From: Aliagarivorans taiwanensis DSM 22990
GTDB taxonomy: Bacteria; Pseudomonadota; Gammaproteobacteria; Enterobacterales; Celerinatantimonadaceae
Length of the DNA stretch: 64,000 nucleotides
Direction of reading: 5' to 3'
Assembly: GCF_000429505.1 (NCBI RefSeq)
Contig: NZ_AUBZ01000021.1
Location: 1 to 64,000, forward strand
Below are positions 46,199-55,395 of this stretch, piece by piece; positions within the stretch are counted from its first letter, which is position 1; each line of letters starts with the position of its first letter. Below the pieces are notes generated by a model. That model had not been told where the DNA came from. It ran no database searches and worked only from the letters and a program-made list of their open reading frames with translations. Made by a program: the position numbers and the translations under genes.

Positions 46199-47449
46199 AT
46201 GACACGGAAGTCACTAAAACTCAATGAGCTGCAAATCGGGCATTATATCTGCCTGCCCATGGGGTGGACCTCCCACCCCTTTATGCGCAATAACTTTAAG
46301 ATTAAGAACGCAGAACAGCTTACGGTGTTAAAAGGCCTTGAGCTTAATGATATTGAAGTGATCCCGGAAAAATCCGACGTTGCAGTGCCAGATAGCCACG
46401 CCGAGCTGGATACCCTCGACACGCCAAAAGAAGCGGTTAAAGAGCTTGATGACGACGCGCGATGGCAAAAAGAAATTCGCGCCAATCAACGCCGCGCCGC
46501 CAAAGCGCATCAGGTTAGCTCCGACGCTTTCCGCCAAGCGCTTACTGCATTTAAAAGCCAACCTGAGCAAGCCTACTTTTTACTGTTTGAGAACGTCAAC
46601 AAGACCTTGGCGCCGCTATACCAAAACAAGCAACAAGTGCCCGTGTACTTGTGCATCGATCGTCAAGCAGACGAAGACCTGTTTATGCACAGCGTGAACG
46701 TTGCGGTGCTTAGTTGCTTGACCGCCAAGCAACTGAATATCGATGAGAAGCAGTGTCAAACCCTGGCATTGGCAGCGCTTTGCCATGATATCGGCGAATT
46801 AAAGGTTCCCAAGCAGATCCGCAAATCGCCCCAGCCCTTGAGCGGCTCTGAATTAAGTTTTTTCCAAAGCCATCCCAAGTTCAGTCTGGAGGCCGTCAAG
46901 CAAGCGGGGTCATTTCCTAAGGAGATCCTGCCGATTATTCTTAATCATCACGAATGCTTAGACGGCAGCGGCTATCCGGCCCATAGCAAATTGGTTGCTG
47001 CCGATGTACTCACCCAGATCTTGGCGGTGGTCGAACAGTTTGAGCACCTTTGCCACCCCCTTCCCTACCAAAAGCCGGTCACCCCACAAGAGGCCTTCGC
47101 CTACATCTACAAGCATGCCGATGTGAAATACGCCAAGTTCGTGATTGAAGCCCTGCTGAAGGTGATGGGGATCTACCCACCCGGCAGTTTTGTGCAGTTA
47201 AGCAATGGCGAGTACGCCTTGGTGCAATCAAGCAACCCTAAAGACAAACTGCGCCCGGTCGTCATCATGCTACAAGCCGATGCCAACTTTGGCGACGGCG
47301 AGTTGCTCGCACTCGCCGACGGTGAAGTGAAAGTGGATAAGTCGGTAAAAGTCGATCAAATCTCCAAGAACCTGCTCAAGAACTATCAGCCCAAAGAGAT
47401 CCGCTTCTGCTACTTCTTTGACCCCGGCCCAACTGAAAAAGGCGCCTAA
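46199..47449 (+). CDS. HD-GYP c-di-GMP phosphodiesterase
   Basis: A 416-residue cytoplasmic protein. An N-terminal DUF3391 domain (about 1-120) is followed by an HD-GYP domain (about 145-320). Metal residues are in CHDIGE (near 197) and HHECLDGSGYP (near 253), so the HHExxDGxGYP signature is complete and hydrolysis of c-di-GMP is expected. It has no membrane segments. With the GGDEF protein at 15531 it gives the window opposing c-di-GMP activities, though the genes are unlinked. Confidence 0.92.
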   Translation: MTRKSLKLNELQIGHYICLPMGWTSHPFMRNNFKIKNAEQLTVLKGLELNDIEVIPEKSDVAVPDSHAELDTLDTPKEAVKELDDDARWQKEIRANQRRAAKAHQVSSDAFRQALTAFKSQPEQAYFLLFENVNKTLAPLYQNKQQVPVYLCIDRQADEDLFMHSVNVAVLSCLTAKQLNIDEKQCQTLALAALCHDIGELKVPKQIRKSPQPLSGSELSFFQSHPKFSLEAVKQAGSFPKEILPIILNHHECLDGSGYPAHSKLVAADVLTQILAVVEQFEHLCHPLPYQKPVTPQEAFAYIYKHADVKYAKFVIEALLKVMGIYPPGSFVQLSNGEYALVQSSNPKDKLRPVVIMLQADANFGDGELLALADGEVKVDKSVKVDQISKNLLKNYQPKEIRFCYFFDPGPTEKGA

Positions 47450-47466
47450 GGCGCCTTTTGTTTTTT
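47437..47466. terminator. Bidirectional terminator containing the HD-GYP stop codon
   Basis: Perfect 10-bp stem AAAAGGCGCC (47437-47446) / GGCGCCTTTT (47450-47459). The 3-nt loop is the TAA stop of the HD-GYP gene, and T-runs occur on both strands. The convergent RND gene ends at 47485. Confidence 0.9.
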
Positions 47467-47484
47467 GGGTAACGCCTCTAAGCG

Positions 47485-50400
47485 CTACTGCGTCTTAGGC
47501 TTGTTTACCTTCTCACGCAGGCTCTGCAAGATAACGTAGAAGGCAGGAACCAAGCAGGTACCCACCACAGTGGCGGCCAGCATACCACCGGTTACCGCAT
47601 AACCAAGCGATAGTCGACTCGCCGCCCCCGCACCGGACGCTGTGACCATCGGGATCATACCCAAGATAAACGACAGCGCTGTCATCAGTACTGCGCGGAA
47701 ACGCAGGCGTGCTGCTGTGGTAGCTGCTTCAACGATTGAGTGCCCCTCTTCACGCAACTGCTTGGCAAACTCCACCACCAGAATCGCGTTCTTACAGGCG
47801 AGGCCAATCAACAGCACCAAGCCGATCTGGGTGTAAAGGTTGATCTCACTGCCCATTAACCAGATGTAGATAAAGGCGCCCAGAATAGCGATTGGCACCG
47901 ACAGCATCACCGATAACGGAATGGTCCAACTCTCGTACTGCGCCACCAAGAACAGATAGGTAAAGATCAGCGCCAGCGAGAAGATAAACGGCGCCAGGTT
48001 ACCGGCTTGCAGCTCTTGGTAAGTTTGACCACTCCAGTCATAGGTGTAACCGCTCGGGAAGCTGGTCTCGGCGATATTACGCACCGCTGCAATAGCATCA
48101 CCGGTACTGTAACCCGGTGCAGGGAAGGCATTCATCTTCACCGCTCCATAGAGGTTGAACTGGGTGGTGTATTCAGGACCGAGTACCGGTTCAACTTCTA
48201 CCAAGGTGTTAAGTGGCACCATCTCGCCTGCGTTGTTGCGCACATAGAAGCGGGCGATATCTGTTTCACTATTACGGAACTCCGTTTCAGCTTGCATGTT
48301 CACCCGGAACACCTTACCGAAGCGGTTAAAGTCGTTCACGTATAGCGAGCCCAGCATAGTTTGCAGCGTGGTGAAGATGCTATCCAACTGAATGCCCTGC
48401 ACCTTGGCTTTTTCACGGTCTACGTCCACAAAGATCTGCGGCACGTCGGCACGGAAGGTACTGAATGCTGCGCCCAGCTCGGTAGCCTCGGAGGCTTGCA
48501 AAGACATGGTACGCATCACTTGCGCCAAACTCTCTGGCCCACGTCCCAAGGTATCCTGGATGAAGAATTCAACCCCAGCAACGGTACCCACACCCGGCAA
48601 CGCCGGCAGTGAGAAGCTCATACCCTGCGCTTCTTGGTAGCCCGCCAAGATCTGATTGGCCTTCATCACCAAGCCTGCTTCACTGAGCTCTGGCGTTTGA
48701 CGCTCTTCCCAATCGGATAAGTTCAGTACCATCAGACCGGAGTTAGACGACACAGAGCCGGCAATCACCGAGTAACCCGCAGCAGAGATAACGCTGGTTA
48801 CCCCTTCCATCTCACCAAGCTCTTCAACCATCTTACCAATTACATCTTTGGTACGGTTCAAGGATGCGCCATCAGGCAACTGCACATCGATAAAGAAGGC
48901 CTTTTTATCTTCGGTAGGTACGAAGCCACTCGGCAACTGGGTTGCCATAAAGCCGGTACCCAGCAGCAGGCTCACGTAAAGCACGCCAATAAAGCTGAGC
49001 TTACGTAAAATACCACTTACCAAGCTGTTGTAGCGGCCGGTCAGCTTCTCGAAGTTGCGGTTAAACAGCGCATGAAAGCCCTTGGTGTGTGGCTCGCTAT
49101 TACGCAGCAAAGAGGCACACAGCGCTGGGCTTAAAGTCAGTGCGTTCACCGACGAGATCAGTACCGAAATACAGATGGTGATCGAGAACTGGGCATACAT
49201 CTGGCCGGTAATCCCGGGCATTACTGCTGTAGGAATAAACACCGCCAGCAACACCAAGGTGGTGGCGACAACCGGGCCACTTACCTCCAGCATGGATTTC
49301 TCAGTGGCCTCAATCGGCCCGAGGCCTTCTTGTTGCATCAATCGGGTGGTGTTCTCTACCACCACAATCGCATCGTCCACCACGATACCAATCGCCAGAA
49401 TCAGCGCGAACAAGGTCACGGTGTTGATGGTCATACCGGTAGCCAGCAAGAAGGCAAAGGTGCCCACCAGCGATACCGGGATGGCAATCGCCGGAATCAT
49501 GGTTTGACGCACGTCTTGCAAGAACAAGTACACAACGAAGATAACCAGCGCACAGGCGATAATCAGCGTGATAACCATCTCTTCGATGGAGGCTTGTACA
49601 AAGGAGGTGGTGTCATAGAGGATTTGATAGTCCAAATCTTCTGGGAAGTTCTGCTTAAGGCGATCCATCTCATCGCGGACACCTTGGGCCACTTCCAGCG
49701 CGTTCGCGCCACTGCTCTGGTTGATAAACAGCAAAGAAGCAGGCTTGTTATCCACCGAGGCTTCAGCGTCATAGCTGGCAGCCCCCATTTCCACCCGGGC
49801 GATGTCGCGCAGGTACACCGCACTGCCATCGAGGTTTGAGCGCACGATGATGCTTTCAAACTCTTCCGGGGTCGACAGGCGTCCTTTACTTTGCAGGGTG
49901 TACTGAAACTGCTGATCGTGGGGGGTTGGTGCGGCACCGATACGGCCGGCGGCAACCTGTACGTTTTGCTCTTGCACTGCGGCGATGGCATCTTCAACGG
50001 TGACACCGAGGCTGGCCATACGGTCAGGGTTTAGCCATAGGCGCATGGAGTAGTCCATACCACCGATAATGCTAACCTCAGAAACCCCGTTAACCCGCGC
50101 CAGATTGTCTTTGATGTTGATACCAACATAGTTGTTCAAAAACAGGTTATCGAAGCTGCCATTGGGGGACGTAACCGTGAGCATCATCAGAATGTTCGGG
50201 TCACGTTTGGCCACCACAATACCGCTGCGCTGCACCTCCGCGGGCATACGCGGCATCGCCCTTTGTACCCGGTTTTGCACGTTAACCTGCGCCATATCCA
50301 CATCGGTACCCACCGAGAAGGTCACCGTCAGCGAGTAACTACCGTCGTTACCACTTTTCGATTCCATGTAGATCATATCTTCAACGCCGTTGACTTCGGC

Positions 50401-50601
50401 ATCGATGATCTTGGCGATGGTCTCCTCAACCACCTTGGCGCTGGCGCCGGGATATGAGGTGCTTACAGATACGGTCGGTGGCGAGATCTCTGGGAACTCG
50501 GCCACCGGCAGCACAGGGATAGACAAAAAACCGGCCAAGGTCAGAACAATGGAGATTACGAACGCAAACTTTGGGCGGTGAATAAAGAAGCGACTAAACA
50601 T
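47485..50601 (-). CDS. RND multidrug efflux permease, AcrB/MexB type
   Basis: A 1038-residue trimeric proton/drug antiporter. The full AcrB proton-relay set is visible: Asp-Asp in IGIVVDDAIVVVEN (near 400) and Lys in LIGLACKNAILVVEF (near 935). The periplasmic pore and docking domains are of normal length (NEP/AcrB start MFSRFFIHRPKFAFVISIVL). It sits 9 bp after the adaptor gene and forms an operon with it, without a TolC gene. It differs from the first RND pump of this window (1026-4070), which has Asn in the second acidic position. Confidence 0.95.
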   Translation of the reverse strand: MFSRFFIHRPKFAFVISIVLTLAGFLSIPVLPVAEFPEISPPTVSVSTSYPGASAKVVEETIAKIIDAEVNGVEDMIYMESKSGNDGSYSLTVTFSVGTDVDMAQVNVQNRVQRAMPRMPAEVQRSGIVVAKRDPNILMMLTVTSPNGSFDNLFLNNYVGINIKDNLARVNGVSEVSIIGGMDYSMRLWLNPDRMASLGVTVEDAIAAVQEQNVQVAAGRIGAAPTPHDQQFQYTLQSKGRLSTPEEFESIIVRSNLDGSAVYLRDIARVEMGAASYDAEASVDNKPASLLFINQSSGANALEVAQGVRDEMDRLKQNFPEDLDYQILYDTTSFVQASIEEMVITLIIACALVIFVVYLFLQDVRQTMIPAIAIPVSLVGTFAFLLATGMTINTVTLFALILAIGIVVDDAIVVVENTTRLMQQEGLGPIEATEKSMLEVSGPVVATTLVLLAVFIPTAVMPGITGQMYAQFSITICISVLISSVNALTLSPALCASLLRNSEPHTKGFHALFNRNFEKLTGRYNSLVSGILRKLSFIGVLYVSLLLGTGFMATQLPSGFVPTEDKKAFFIDVQLPDGASLNRTKDVIGKMVEELGEMEGVTSVISAAGYSVIAGSVSSNSGLMVLNLSDWEERQTPELSEAGLVMKANQILAGYQEAQGMSFSLPALPGVGTVAGVEFFIQDTLGRGPESLAQVMRTMSLQASEATELGAAFSTFRADVPQIFVDVDREKAKVQGIQLDSIFTTLQTMLGSLYVNDFNRFGKVFRVNMQAETEFRNSETDIARFYVRNNAGEMVPLNTLVEVEPVLGPEYTTQFNLYGAVKMNAFPAPGYSTGDAIAAVRNIAETSFPSGYTYDWSGQTYQELQAGNLAPFIFSLALIFTYLFLVAQYESWTIPLSVMLSVPIAILGAFIYIWLMGSEINLYTQIGLVLLIGLACKNAILVVEFAKQLREEGHSIVEAATTAARLRFRAVLMTALSFILGMIPMVTASGAGAASRLSLGYAVTGGMLAATVVGTCLVPAFYVILQSLREKVNKPKTQ

Positions 50602-50610
50602 GGGAGCTCC

Positions 50611-51747
50611 TTACGACGCACTTTCTTCAAAAGGACGCGCGGTCTCTTCGGTGTAATCCACCTCGACCCCTATTCGCACCCGCTGCAAGCCGTCGACGAT
50701 GACCATGTCACCCTCATCGAGCCCTTTCTCTACTTGCCAATCGATGCCATAGCGCTCGCCCAGTTCAACGTTTTTGCGTTTGACTACGCCATCTTGTACA
50801 ACCAGCACATAGCGGCCCTGCTGGTCCTCCTGAACCGAACGCTGTGGGATCACCAACACTGACTCTTGTTCAGCCGCTTCGATAATCACCGTGAGGTAGA
50901 GTCCCGGAACAATAAGCTCTTCTTCATTGGGGAAACGCGCTCGCACACTCAAGGTGCCGGTGGCCGCATCTACCCGGTTACTGGCGTAATCCAACACCCC
51001 TGCTTCATCAAACATGGTGCCGTCTGGGAAGCGTAAACGAACGGTAAGATCGTCAAATACTTGCTCAGCAGTTTGGCCTTTTAAACGTTGTGCACTTACC
51101 ACCGCCTTCTCTGGAATTTGGAAGGATACCCACGCAGGCTTGAGCTGCACCAAACTGGCAAGCTCAGTTTGGTCGGCTGAGATAAGGTCACCGGTAAACA
51201 CTTCTGCGCGCGAGATGCGGCCACTAAAGGGCGCATGGATTTCGGTATAGCTAAGCTCCAATTCGGCTTTGTTAAGCTCGGCGCGAGCGCTGGTTAACGC
51301 AGCTTCGGTTTGCAGCTTGTTCGACAGCAGCGTGTCGTAGTCGGAGCGGCTGATAAAGTTATCTTTGATAAGCTCGTCGCCGCGATTAAAGTTCAGAACC
51401 GCCGTATCAAAAGCTGCACGCGCTTGCGAAACGATGGCTTGTGCTGATTTAACCGCCGCTTCGTATTGCTCTGGGTCAATCTCAAACAGCAAATCCCCTT
51501 CGTTGACTACCGAACCTTCTTCAAACGCTTTGGTGATCAAGTTACCGCGAACTTTCGACTTAATCACGATGTCCTGAGTGGCCTCACTGCGGCCAACAAA
51601 CTCACGCGTGGGAACAACTTCTCGTAGTTCAACCTGGCGCACCGTCACGGCGGGTTTTACTGGAGGTGGTGGGGGTGGAGCCTGATCACAGGCAGCAATA
51701 GTTAGTAGCGTAGCTACCAAGAAACTAGCGCGATATACCGACGACAT
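50611..51747 (-). CDS. RND efflux adaptor lipoprotein, AcrA/MexA type
   Basis: A 378-residue adaptor. The signal sequence ends in lipobox IAAC (Cys near 20), followed by DQAPPPPPPVKP, a proline-rich linker. Lipoyl halves are EGSVVNEGDLLFEIDPEQY and IHAPFSGRISRAEVF around an alpha-hairpin (90-160), then barrel and membrane-proximal domains. ATG 51747 has AAGGACG upstream; the longer frame is unlikely because it would displace the lipobox. Confidence 0.92.
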   Translation of the reverse strand: MSSVYRASFLVATLLTIAACDQAPPPPPPVKPAVTVRQVELREVVPTREFVGRSEATQDIVIKSKVRGNLITKAFEEGSVVNEGDLLFEIDPEQYEAAVKSAQAIVSQARAAFDTAVLNFNRGDELIKDNFISRSDYDTLLSNKLQTEAALTSARAELNKAELELSYTEIHAPFSGRISRAEVFTGDLISADQTELASLVQLKPAWVSFQIPEKAVVSAQRLKGQTAEQVFDDLTVRLRFPDGTMFDEAGVLDYASNRVDAATGTLSVRARFPNEEELIVPGLYLTVIIEAAEQESVLVIPQRSVQEDQQGRYVLVVQDGVVKRKNVELGERYGIDWQVEKGLDEGDMVIVDGLQRVRIGVEVDYTEETARPFEESAS

Positions 51748-51925
51748 AGCACGTCCTTGATTTTGATGATAAATAATTGAGCAGGCACTCATATCATAAC
51801 TTAGTAGATGATGGGCGCAACGCTAATGTTGCACAACTTAACATTAGCTCAGACTCGATAGCTTGTCACCAGAAATGAACGCAGTTTTAACTAACCTTTT
51901 CTTTATATTTTAGTGCGTTACGTAA

Positions 51926-52528
51926 TCAGGAAGGATTGTTTATCTTTATGCAGGTGTGGCCATGCAGCAGTACAGACTTTTCATCTGTCGACTTGCCTCT
52001 TACCATGCGTAATTCACCTTCCAGCAGCAATTGGCTCCCTTCGCCGCCGTGCTGATCAAGGTACTTAGCCGGGAAGCCCCATAGCTGACAATCTATTGGC
52101 GCATTGCTGCCGACATCGAGGCTGAGTTTAATAAACTCGCGATCGTTGGTGCTCTTGGCCAAGGCCGAACGCTTAACCACCTGACCAACTAATTCGCTAC
52201 GATTCCAATACAATTTGGTGGCCGTGCCTATCAAATCAGCATTGGTTGCGGTGATGCTGCTAACCAGCTGATTTTGCTTGTTGAGCTGTTGATGGTAGTA
52301 GCCTTCCAGATGAATCCCCTGCCCAGCCACTGCCCCTTGGCTTAATCGCTCAGCCAACTCGCCCTTGGCCTGTATCGAAAAGTAGTGTTTGCTTTCGCCA
52401 TCGGCTGCGCGGCTTTTTACCTCAATATCGAAATGGGTGATCGCTTGGCCGTCGGCAAAATACCGGACAACCAACTGTTTTGAAACGATATTTCCTAGTA
52501 AAACGATACGACTGCGCAGTGACTGCAA
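51926..52528 (-). CDS. Tandem OB-fold protein (PriB/SSB-like), uncharacterised
   Basis: A 200-residue protein built of two similar halves. The first (1-100, SRIVLLGNIVSKQLVVRYF, later GIHLEGYYHQQLNK) has the strand pattern of PriB/SSB OB folds. The second (108-200, SELVGQVVKRSALAKST, then DCQLWGFPAKY and LLLEGELRM) repeats it. No acidic SSB tail or zinc site. Start TTG 52528 has GGAG 8 nt before it and no ATG is available upstream. Divergent from rsuA by 81 bp. I infer single-stranded nucleic-acid binding; the function is not known to me. Confidence 0.6.
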   Translation of the reverse strand: MQSLRSRIVLLGNIVSKQLVVRYFADGQAITHFDIEVKSRAADGESKHYFSIQAKGELAERLSQGAVAGQGIHLEGYYHQQLNKQNQLVSSITATNADLIGTATKLYWNRSELVGQVVKRSALAKSTNDREFIKLSLDVGSNAPIDCQLWGFPAKYLDQHGGEGSQLLLEGELRMVRGKSTDEKSVLLHGHTCIKINNPS

Positions 52529-52609
52529 GGGGCTGACTCCGTTGGTGCTTGAGAGCTTTCCTTTATACCACTAAACTTGCCCGCCAAACCATCGATAAAA
52601 CAATACGCT

Positions 52610-53311
52610 ATGAGCAAGACCATCCGTCTGGATAAGTTTTTGGCACAATCTGTTGGCCTTACCCGCAGTCAGGCCAAACAAGTGATTAAATCCGGCTCGG
52701 TGCTGGTTGATGGCATTGCCACCAAGCAAGCTCAGCACCCTATCTCACCGGACACGCTAGTTAGCCTGAACGGTAAATCCCTCAGCGCCAAACAGCCGCG
52801 CTACATCATGATGAATAAACCCGCGGGCGTAGTCAGTACTGAAGGCGATGCCCACCACCCTAGCGCAACAAGCTTAATCGAGGATGCCCTTCCCGGTGAG
52901 CTGCACTGTGCCGGGCGGCTTGATGTCGATACAACTGGCCTCTTGCTGATCACCGACGATGGCCAATGGTCACACCGGGTGACCAGCCCGCGCCACAATA
53001 AATCCAAGCGCTATCGAGTTTCTCTGGCTGATCCCATTGATCAAGCCGCGCTCAACACCCTGGCCCAAGGCGTGTTGCTACGCAACGAGAACAAGCCGAC
53101 CCTACCGGCAACCTTGGAGCAACTTGACCCAACTGAGGTGCTGATCACCATCAGTGAAGGCCGCTACCATCAGGTGAAACGCATGTTTGCCTTTGTTGGT
53201 AACAAGGTAGAAGCCCTGCACCGCGAAGCCATCGGCGACCTGGTGTTACCCACAGCGCTAGAACCGGGCGATTACTGTGAGCTAACTGCCGAGCAGATCG
53301 CGCTGTTTTAG
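52610..53311 (+). CDS. rsuA: 16S rRNA pseudouridine-516 synthase RsuA
   Basis: A 233-residue enzyme of the RsuA/RluB/E/F family. An S4 domain (1-55, IRLDKFLAQSVGLTRSQAKQ) is followed by the catalytic domain with GRLDVDTTGLLLITDDG, whose Asp (near 105) attacks the uridine, and by GRYHQVKRMFAFVGNKV. RsuA rather than RluE/F is favoured by the overall length and S4 domain, but only an alignment would settle it. ATG 52610 is the conserved start. Confidence 0.88.
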   Translation: MSKTIRLDKFLAQSVGLTRSQAKQVIKSGSVLVDGIATKQAQHPISPDTLVSLNGKSLSAKQPRYIMMNKPAGVVSTEGDAHHPSATSLIEDALPGELHCAGRLDVDTTGLLLITDDGQWSHRVTSPRHNKSKRYRVSLADPIDQAALNTLAQGVLLRNENKPTLPATLEQLDPTEVLITISEGRYHQVKRMFAFVGNKVEALHREAIGDLVLPTALEPGDYCELTAEQIALF

Positions 53312-53379
53312 AACAATTTTGCCCGAAAATAGTTGCCGCCTTACTAAATATCCCAATACAGTTGGGTAATTGGCTTCAC

Positions 53380-53385
53380 TATAAT
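53380..53385 (+). promoter_or_regulatory. Sigma-70 -10 box upstream of malZ
   Basis: A consensus TATAAT 155 bp before the malZ ATG. No good -35 hexamer is found at 16-18 bp, so an activator may be needed. Transcription would start near 53392 and give a leader of about 145 nt. Confidence 0.55.
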
Positions 53386-53409
53386 TCAGGTCGTATTAAC
53401 AGAATGAAG

Positions 53410-53516
53410 CCGCCTCGACACACAACGCTGAGGCGAATGGATACCCCCTTCTAACAAGTAACCGCCAGGCAAGTGCGGCAGCCCAACGGTAACGGGCGAG
53501 TAAATAGAAGGGGTAT
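53410..53516 (+). ncRNA. Candidate structured 5' leader of malZ
   Basis: Several nested and adjacent stems are visible. CGCCTC (53411-53416) pairs with GAGGCG (53429-53434). A long outer stem is ATACCCCCTTCTA (53441-53453) with TAGAAGGGGTAT (53505-53516), with one bulged C. Inside it are CCGC/GCGG and GCCC/GGGC hairpins. The outer stem with two inner hairpins makes a three-way junction, flanked by purine-rich joining strands, ending 22 nt before the malZ start. I recognise no known riboswitch class. It lies between a TATAAT and the ribosome site, as a cis-regulatory RNA would. Confidence 0.45.
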
Positions 53517-53538
53517 AACAATAACTAGCGGGATCACT

Positions 53539-55395
53539 ATGAAACATCACACCCTTTTCCACCCTCAGTCTGAGGTCACGCGCGTCCCCGGCGAATTTGG
53601 CGAGCAGTATCGGCTTACCCTATTAACCGCGCCTGAGCATCCCAGCGAACCAGCTATCAAGCAACTGTTTGTACGCGCAGAGCCGGACCATGAAGAGACC
53701 CTGTTTGCCATGAAGCGCCAAGGCAAGCGCAATGGCTGGGATGTTTGGCAAACGACGATTCCGGTAGCACCGCATAGCCACCAAACCCTGTATTGCTTTA
53801 AGGCGCTGTTTGAAACCAGCCAAATCTATCTCCACGCAGCTGGGCAAAGCCCACGCTTGCCGCAAAAGCATCAACAGTTTCGCATCAGCCAGTTCCAACC
53901 ACCGGAGTGGGTTAAGCAGCAGGTGTTCTATCAGATCTTTCCAGAGCGCTTTCATAATGGCGATCCGAGCAACGACTACATTGAGAAGCACTACCCCTTC
54001 GAAAGTAACAAGCCAGTGGTTATCAAACAGTGGGGAGAGCCTGTAGCCGCCAGCCACGACGGCACCGGCGCCAGCGAGTTCTATGGCGGCGACCTTCCCG
54101 GCATTACCCAAAAGCTCGACTATTTGCAGGAGCTGGGCATCACCGGGATCTACCTAAACCCAATTTTTCACTCTCCAAGCAACCACAAATACGATACCTT
54201 CGATTATCTGCAGGTTGACCCCTGTTTCGGTGGCAACCAAGCGCTGGTTGAGCTAAGTGCGGCGATGAAGCAGCGCGAGATGCGTTTGATGCTTGATGCC
54301 GTAGTCAACCACACCTCCAGCCAACACCCGTGGATCGACGTGCCGAAGAAACTTGAAGGCGGAGCGTTTGACAATGCAGGCTCTGCCTATCGTGACTTCT
54401 ACAACTTCTTTGATGACGGTAACTACTGGTCGTGGAAGGGCTGCGATACTCTGCCGAAGCTAAATTTCGCCAACACCGAGGTGCGCGATTATATCTACGC
54501 CAGCGAAAACTCAGTGCTAAAACACTGGTTGCGTCCGCCCTATTCCATCGATGCCTGGCGCTTTGACGTTGTACATATGCTTGGCGAGACCACCAGTGCG
54601 GAAAACAACGGCTATTATGTCGCCCAGTTCCGCGACGCCATCAAACAAACTAATCCAGACGCCTATATGATTGGCGAGCACTTCGCCGAGGCCACCCAGT
54701 GGCTACAAGGCGAGCAAGAAGACGGTGCCATGAACTACTATGGCTTCGCCCATCCGGTGATTGCCTTCTTGCTTGGAAAAGATGTCCCTACTGCACACCC
54801 GGTAGATTTGTCAGCCGATGAGTTCGTTGCTTGGCTGGACCAAGCCGCCGCCAGCATTCCTTTTGCCAACCAACTTGCCCAGTACAACCTGCTGGATAGT
54901 CATGACACCGCGCGCTTTCTCTACCTGGCAGATGGCGATAAGCAAGCGCTTAAATTGGCCACCACCTTGCTACTCACCTACAAGGGCGTGCCGTCTATCT
55001 ACTATGGCGATGAAGTGGGCCTAAGCGGTGGCTACGATCCGGATTGTCGTCGCTGCTTCCCGTGGGATGAAAGTGAGTGGGACCACGACTTGCTTAGCTA
55101 CAACAAGCAGTTAATCGCCCTGCGCAAGCAACGGATCGAACTGCAGCAAGGCGACCTGTTCACCTTGTACACCGACCAAGATTGCTGGGCTTTTATGCGC
55201 TACCTCAACGGCCAGCATAGCGTCGTTGTGGTAAACCGCGGCGCCGCGCGCGACCTACAGCTGCCGCTTGCCATGGTATCCGGTGATGAGCGCTATAGAG
55301 AGTTGTTTAGTGGGCAGGCCGTACAAGCTGAAAACGGCGCTCTAAGCCTTCGTATTGCTGAAAAAGCCAGCTTGGTGCTTAGCAGCGTTAGCTAG
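53539..55395 (+). CDS. malZ: GH13 maltodextrin glucosidase, MalZ-like
   Basis: A 618-residue cytoplasmic GH13 enzyme (no signal peptide) that trims maltodextrins. An N-terminal beta domain (about 1-125) precedes the catalytic barrel, which begins with VKQQVFYQIFPERFHNGDPS. The catalytic Asp is in DAWRFDVVHMLGE (near 342), the acid Glu in MIGEHFAEATQWL (near 378), and the transition-state Asp in LLDSHDTARFL (near 455). It resembles E. coli MalZ in order and motif; a cyclomaltodextrinase/neopullulanase is the alternative. ATG 53539 has CGGGA upstream; longer frames run through the leader RNA. The stop overlaps the convergent rmuC end. Confidence 0.9.
   Translation: MKHHTLFHPQSEVTRVPGEFGEQYRLTLLTAPEHPSEPAIKQLFVRAEPDHEETLFAMKRQGKRNGWDVWQTTIPVAPHSHQTLYCFKALFETSQIYLHAAGQSPRLPQKHQQFRISQFQPPEWVKQQVFYQIFPERFHNGDPSNDYIEKHYPFESNKPVVIKQWGEPVAASHDGTGASEFYGGDLPGITQKLDYLQELGITGIYLNPIFHSPSNHKYDTFDYLQVDPCFGGNQALVELSAAMKQREMRLMLDAVVNHTSSQHPWIDVPKKLEGGAFDNAGSAYRDFYNFFDDGNYWSWKGCDTLPKLNFANTEVRDYIYASENSVLKHWLRPPYSIDAWRFDVVHMLGETTSAENNGYYVAQFRDAIKQTNPDAYMIGEHFAEATQWLQGEQEDGAMNYYGFAHPVIAFLLGKDVPTAHPVDLSADEFVAWLDQAAASIPFANQLAQYNLLDSHDTARFLYLADGDKQALKLATTLLLTYKGVPSIYYGDEVGLSGGYDPDCRRCFPWDESEWDHDLLSYNKQLIALRKQRIELQQGDLFTLYTDQDCWAFMRYLNGQHSVVVVNRGAARDLQLPLAMVSGDERYRELFSGQAVQAENGALSLRIAEKASLVLSSVS

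Noticed and set aside
53470-53505. Part of the malZ leader resembles the start region of 16S rRNA (AACGGTAAC, then GGGCGAGTAA)
   Set aside because: Only two short matches with wrong spacing; no wider rRNA similarity on either side.
53420-53520. MalT boxes upstream of malZ
   Set aside because: The GGGGTAT stretches do not fit GGGGA(T/G)GAGG and are better explained as arms of the outer stem.
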